A stretch of 64,000 nt of DNA from a virus, in the IMG/VR virus record IMGVR_UViG_3300020473_002200, positions 124,001 through 188,000 of that record. One strand, 5' to 3'. The position numbers were made by a program, and so were the translations under genes. This document shows, in pieces, positions 61,140 to 64,000 of this stretch; position 1 is the stretch's first letter, and each line of letters starts with the position of its first letter. Below the pieces are notes generated by a model. The model was not told where the DNA came from. It saw only the letters and a list, made by a program, of their open reading frames with translations, and ran no database searches.

Positions 61140-61293
61140 AAAGAAAAACTCGGTTCGCTTCGCCAGAGTATTGACTAGCGTATCACGAAAGCTAGAAAAT
61201 ATTGGGGCGGTAAAAACTGCGCTATGGTTAGAGAAGCGTGCCGAGTCTTTTGATAAAAACTTAGTAGCCGACAATGTTTTAAAGAGGTTTTAA
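61132..61293 (+). CDS. small basic hypothetical protein
   Basis: 53 residues from GTG 61132, overlapping the RNA ligase end by 8 nt. Basic helix (KKKNSVRFARVLTSVSRKLE). Function unknown. Confidence 0.5.
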   Translation: MFKKKNSVRFARVLTSVSRKLENIGAVKTALWLEKRAESFDKNLVADNVLKRF

Positions 61294-61300
61294 TAAACAG

Positions 61301-61376
61301 GCTGGCGTAGCTCAATTGGTAGAGCAGCTGATTTGTAATCAGCAGGTTGTAGGTTCAAGTCCTATCGTCAGCTCCA
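61301..61376 (+). tRNA. tRNA-Thr (anticodon TGT)
   Basis: 76 nt with encoded CCA. Acceptor GCTGGCG/CGTCAGC, anticodon arm CTGAT-TTGTAAT-CAG region with TGT, T arm GTAGG-TTCAAGT-CCTAT. Confidence 0.93.
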
Positions 61377-61390
61377 TTTTATAAGGAAAT

Positions 61391-61480
61391 ATGATGGGTT
61401 TTTGGGGGACATTTTTCACTGTACTTTTGGCACACTTTGTTTATGATTTTATTGTTGCAAATTCTACCGAAGAATATTAA
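61391..61480 (+). CDS. 29-residue membrane peptide
   Basis: AAGGA precedes ATG 61391. One membrane helix (GTFFTVLLAHFVYDFIVA), then an acidic end. Between two tRNA genes; TAA abuts the first base of tRNA-Lys. Confidence 0.45.
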   Translation: MMGFWGTFFTVLLAHFVYDFIVANSTEEY

Positions 61481-61553
61481 GGGCTGCTGGCGCAATTGGT
61501 AGCGCATCGGACTTTTAATCCGCTGGTTCCGGGTTCGAGTCCCGGGCAGCCCA
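61481..61553 (+). tRNA. tRNA-Lys (anticodon TTT)
   Basis: 73 nt. Acceptor GGGCTGC/GCAGCCC, anticodon arm with loop CTTTTAA (TTT), T arm CCGGG-TTCGAGT-CCCGG. No CCA encoded. Confidence 0.93.
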
Positions 61554-61560
61554 CTATTTC

Positions 61561-61634
<74 letters not shown>

Positions 61635-61659
61635 TAACTAAAAAGAGAGAAGGTATACA

Positions 61660-61806
61660 ATGCCACAGTTAAGAATTAGAGATGTAAAAGAAGAGTTAGA
61701 CGGAACGAATAAGAGGCTTGATAAAATCAGGAATGCAGTCTATGTACTTGCTATTGCTCAACTCGGTCTTATTGCTTATTTATTGTCTAGTGTGTTGTCA
61801 CAATGA
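61660..61806 (+). CDS. 48-residue membrane peptide
   Basis: GAGAGAAGG precedes ATG 61660. Charged coiled-coil N-terminus (RDVKEELDGTNKRLDKI) and a C-terminal membrane helix (VYVLAIAQLGLIAYLLSSVL). Stop overlaps the next start (ATGA). Confidence 0.58.
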   Translation: MPQLRIRDVKEELDGTNKRLDKIRNAVYVLAIAQLGLIAYLLSSVLSQ

Positions 61807-61919
61807 GTTTAGACGTACTTGGGGATATAATTCTCGCGCTAGGTATTATCGTAGGCATGGGGATCTTTATAAGGTGTAATTGCGATTACTTACCTAGAGA
61901 GGAAAAGATAGATGATTGA
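61803..61919 (+). CDS. 38-residue membrane peptide
   Basis: ATGA-coupled to the previous gene. One membrane helix (DIILALGIIVGMGIFIRC), then a short acidic tail. Function unknown. Confidence 0.5.
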   Translation: MSLDVLGDIILALGIIVGMGIFIRCNCDYLPREEKIDD

Positions 61920-62004
61920 TTTTTTGGTTAATGTATCTACTTTGGGTTTAGCTATTTTTATAGGCTCTGTTGCATTTGATTATTGGCGAAAGCACCGAAG
62001 ATGA
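61912..62004 (+). CDS. 30-residue membrane peptide
   Basis: Starts inside the end of the previous gene. One membrane helix (VNVSTLGLAIFIGSVAFDY) and a basic end (WRKHRR). Third of three coupled mini-membrane peptides. Confidence 0.48.
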   Translation: MIDFLVNVSTLGLAIFIGSVAFDYWRKHRR

Positions 62005-62309
62005 GTGATCTCCCAAAGCTGGTTAGGAATAAGATCCCTGAGATTATTGCAGAATCTAACAGGGGTTGCTCATATAGGATTGCCTCTCGTGAGGAAATGA
62101 GGTTATTATTATTTAATAAGCTTAAAGAAGAGAGCGAAGAATTTCTGGAAAAACCGTGCGTAGAAGAAGCAGCAGATATATATGAAGTTTTTCTTGCTAT
62201 TTTGTCTCATTGGGATATAGATTTTTCTGATGTAATAAACCACTCATATTATAAAAGAGATGAGCGCGGTGGTTTTTCCAATGGCGTTATTTTAGAAAGT
62301 GTTGATTAA
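62001..62309 (+). CDS. MazG/PRA-PH-like NTP pyrophosphohydrolase
   Basis: 102 residues from ATG 62001 (ATGA overlap). PKLVRNKIPEIIAESNRG is the classic K-L-V-R-x-K-I-P-E-I-I opening, then LKEESEEFLEKPCVEEAADIYEVFLAI, the E-E-x(n)-E-E-x-x-D-I metal site. Hydrolyses aberrant or regulatory nucleotides (MazG also removes ppGpp in bacteria). Confidence 0.85.
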   Translation: MSDLPKLVRNKIPEIIAESNRGCSYRIASREEMRLLLFNKLKEESEEFLEKPCVEEAADIYEVFLAILSHWDIDFSDVINHSYYKRDERGGFSNGVILESVD

Positions 62310-62383
<74 letters not shown>

Positions 62384-62403
62384 CTTTTATTAAGGGATAA
62401 ACG

Positions 62404-62874
62404 TTGAATATTGGATTAGATTTTCACGACACAGTATCGTATGCTCCTGATTTTTTTAAAGAGTTAACTAAAGGGTGGGCTGGTAAAGTTTATATTGTTA
62501 CCGGTACTCCTCCCTCTAAACGAAATGAAGTATTTGAAGATTTAGAGAAGCTAGGGTTTATAGAGGGCGAAGATTACGAAGACATTTTGTGTGGTTTTGA
62601 ATATGAAAAGAAAGATATGGGTTTAGAGCATTTTGAAAAGATGGCTTATCATAAATTGAGTCTTCTTAAGAGATATAATATTACGGTCTTTTTTGATGAT
62701 AATCCGTACTATGTTAATCTCATGAAAGATTATGACATTCAAGTGTTTCAACCTATTATGGGGAAGAAATATCTAAAGGCCTTTAAGAAAGCTGATCCAT
62801 TTTTTACATGTAATCTTCAAAAAATGCAATTTGATTACTTGGAAGAGTTGAAGAATAAGAAGATGAAGAAATGA
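62404..62874 (+). CDS. HAD-family 5'-nucleotidase-like phosphatase
   Basis: 156 residues from TTG 62404. NIGLDFHDTVSYAP (nucleophile D-x-x-x-T), VYIVTGTPPSKR (motif II Thr) and TVFFDDNPYYVNL (acidic motif) are in order. Resembles NT5C-type or RNA-end phosphatases. Between tRNA genes and near the RNA ligase. Confidence 0.8.
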   Translation: MNIGLDFHDTVSYAPDFFKELTKGWAGKVYIVTGTPPSKRNEVFEDLEKLGFIEGEDYEDILCGFEYEKKDMGLEHFEKMAYHKLSLLKRYNITVFFDDNPYYVNLMKDYDIQVFQPIMGKKYLKAFKKADPFFTCNLQKMQFDYLEELKNKKMKK

Positions 62875-62880
62875 TTTTAT

Positions 62881-62962
62881 GGCTGGGTGGTGGAATTGGT
62901 ATACACAGCAGACTTAAAATCTGCCGCCGCGAGGATTGAGGGTTCGAGTCCCTCCCCAGCTA
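62881..62962 (+). tRNA. tRNA-Leu (anticodon TAA)
   Basis: 82 nt. GGCTGGG/CCCAGCT acceptor (one G-T pair), TGGTGGAATTGGTA D region typical of tRNA-Leu, anticodon loop CTTAAAA giving TAA, long variable arm, T arm GAGGG-TTCGAGT-CCCTC. Confidence 0.92.
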
Positions 62963-62967
62963 CTATT

Positions 62968-62996
62968 TTGTAAATTCTATAAAATTCATATACAAT
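62968..62996 (+). promoter_or_regulatory. phage promoter, TGYAA-type (leaderless)
   Basis: TTGTAA (62968-62973), 17 nt, TACAAT (62991-62996). ATG 63003 starts 6 nt below the -10; no Shine-Dalgarno. Confidence 0.62.
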
Positions 62997-63002
62997 TAAT
63001 TT

Positions 63003-63518
63003 ATGAAGGTGTTGCACATATTTGATTTTGATGATACATTAGTGTCGTCAGATTCGAATGTAGTAATTGATCATGAAGATGGTACAAGATCGATATTATC
63101 ATCAGACGCTTATGCAACTTATGACGAGCAGCCAGGTGATCAATTAGATTTTAGCGATTTTGATAACTACCCTAAAAATGCAGAAATAATAGAAGATGTC
63201 TTTGACGAATTATTTTTGGCAATTAATTCTGATGGTATTGAGTCTACAGTTATATTGACAGCCCGCGGAAACCCTAAACCCGTTAAGCAATTCTTAAATG
63301 ACAATGGCGTTACCGGTGTGTATGTTCATGCTGTAGGCAGTAGTGATCCGCGTGAGAAAGCCAAGTACGTTTTATCAAGAATTAAAGACAGCGATATAAA
63401 ATTAGTTAGGGTCTTTGAAGACAATGCTAGGAATATTAGAGAAATTCGAAAGGTGATTCGTGCCAATGGGGAAGTAAAATTGCAAACCCATAGAGTTGTA
63501 GATGGAGAAATTATTTAA
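63003..63518 (+). CDS. HAD-family phosphatase (PNKP-like)
   Basis: 171 residues. VLHIFDFDDTLVSSD is the DxDxT nucleophile, STVILTARGNP motif II, and VRVFEDNARNIREI the acidic motif. Similar to the phosphatase half of phage polynucleotide kinases. Together with Rnl1 at 60 kb it may prepare RNA ends. Expressed from a leaderless-type promoter. Confidence 0.85.
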   Translation: MKVLHIFDFDDTLVSSDSNVVIDHEDGTRSILSSDAYATYDEQPGDQLDFSDFDNYPKNAEIIEDVFDELFLAINSDGIESTVILTARGNPKPVKQFLNDNGVTGVYVHAVGSSDPREKAKYVLSRIKDSDIKLVRVFEDNARNIREIRKVIRANGEVKLQTHRVVDGEII

Positions 63519-63551
63519 TCTCGATTATATTTTTTTTATATTTAAAGATAG

Positions 63552-64000
63552 ATGAAAAAAGTTTTCTTTACCATCCTTGCCCTTCTATTAACGTCATCGG
63601 CGTTTTCATATCCTCTGAATATAGACGTAGCTAAAGAATATAAGATACCACTTGAGATTGAAAATTTTAGATATTGGTATGGTGATATTGAATATGGATA
63701 TCTTATCTATTTGGGGAAAGAAGACGTTGCTGGATTCGAGACTGAACTACATCTCTATTTTTTAAAAAAGAAAATTTCGAAATCTATAATGATTTTGGGA
63801 CCAGCTGGGCTTGATAGCATGAATTGTCTTAGAAAATATAGGGATGTACTGAATCTCCTCAATAAAAAGTATGGGCATTTTACATATCAAAGATCAACGA
63901 AGGATCCCATAATAGATGACTTAGTAACTGCAGATGTTTGTACGCCTGTTCGTGTCGGTTTGCGTACAATAGACACCTATTGGAAGTCTAAAAAATTTCA
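63552..64000 (+). CDS. exported hypothetical protein, 3' end outside window
   Basis: Frame is open from ATG 63552 to the last base (at least 149 residues). Signal peptide (KKVFFTILALLLTSSAFSYP) then IDVAKEYKIPLEIENFRYW, FLKKKISKSIMILGPAG and CLRKYRDVLNLLNKKYG. Envelope or periplasmic protein; no family recognised. Confidence 0.65.
   Translation, partial: MKKVFFTILALLLTSSAFSYPLNIDVAKEYKIPLEIENFRYWYGDIEYGYLIYLGKEDVAGFETELHLYFLKKKISKSIMILGPAGLDSMNCLRKYRDVLNLLNKKYGHFTYQRSTKDPIIDDLVTADVCTPVRVGLRTIDTYWKSKKF

Overview
This window is almost certainly part of the genome of a large, lytic tailed bacteriophage (Caudoviricetes, T4-like in style). Genes are small, AT-rich and packed head to tail with 1-20 nt stop/start overlaps. 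Nearly all lie on the + strand; only three supported genes are on the minus strand. Seven tRNA genes are scattered among tiny membrane-peptide genes. The content is typical of big aquatic phages: peptide deformylase, thymidine kinase, ThyX, dCMP deaminase, MazG-like and Nudix hydrolases, a CBS-less IMP dehydrogenase, a sigma factor, GroEL, DnaK, Hsp20, an RNA ligase, HAD phosphatases, a PAPS/sugar-type accessory set and fibre-like proteins. A secreted lipoprotein with MopE-type metal-binding repeats and a von Willebrand A domain is a style common in Myxococcota/Bdellovibrionota-type bacteria. That hints at the host lineage, but weakly. Lipobox signals suggest a Gram-negative host.

Layout. 1-2.4 kb: sugar-nucleotide epimerase (cut by the window edge), thymidine kinase, cupin, DHH phosphoesterase. 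2.4-12.3 kb: long acidic or helical proteins of likely virion/internal type, interleaved with dCMP deaminase, an SOD-like protein and a probable lysis cassette (6.3-7.4 kb). 12.3-20.9 kb: PD-(D/E)XK-like protein, 5'-3' exonuclease, GroEL, sigma factor plus a free-standing sigma-region-4-like HTH protein, peptide deformylase, IMPDH-like enzyme. 20.9-32.6 kb: the most unusual region, a run of 15 genes whose products begin with the same 12-15 residue amphipathic peptide (types LLREYIRELLxE and TKRQLRRIIRES), joined to unrelated payloads. 32.6-43 kb: PAP2 phosphatase, large virion-like protein, cysteine synthase, ThyX, MopE/VWA lipoprotein, Smr-like protein, A-type Fe-S carrier, ATP-PEP carboxykinase. 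43-51 kb: many tiny SH3-like barrel proteins, MT-A70 methylase, Dps-like protein, a structured small RNA. 51-64 kb: fibre-like proteins, IscU, lytic transglycosylase, Hsp20-DnaK, Nudix, Rnl1-type RNA ligase, tRNA clusters and HAD phosphatases.

Two systems stand out. First, the tagged-payload locus: every tag ends in (L/I/V)-x-E, the cleavage signature of T4-type prohead proteases. I infer that these peptides are capsid-targeting sequences that load a set of proteins into the head for injection with the DNA. Recognisable payloads are two R-S-E ADP-ribosyltransferases (like T4 Alt), a third ART-like protein, and a RelA/SpoT-type (p)ppGpp hydrolase. One gene carries two tags, and a broken tag serves as the ribosome-binding site of a ferredoxin gene. 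Second, a promoter family: about 15 sites fit (N)TGYAA-N17-TATAAT, with a non-canonical -35. It fits with the phage sigma factor, whose region 4.2 is abnormal, and with the adjacent HTH protein that looks like a detached region 4.
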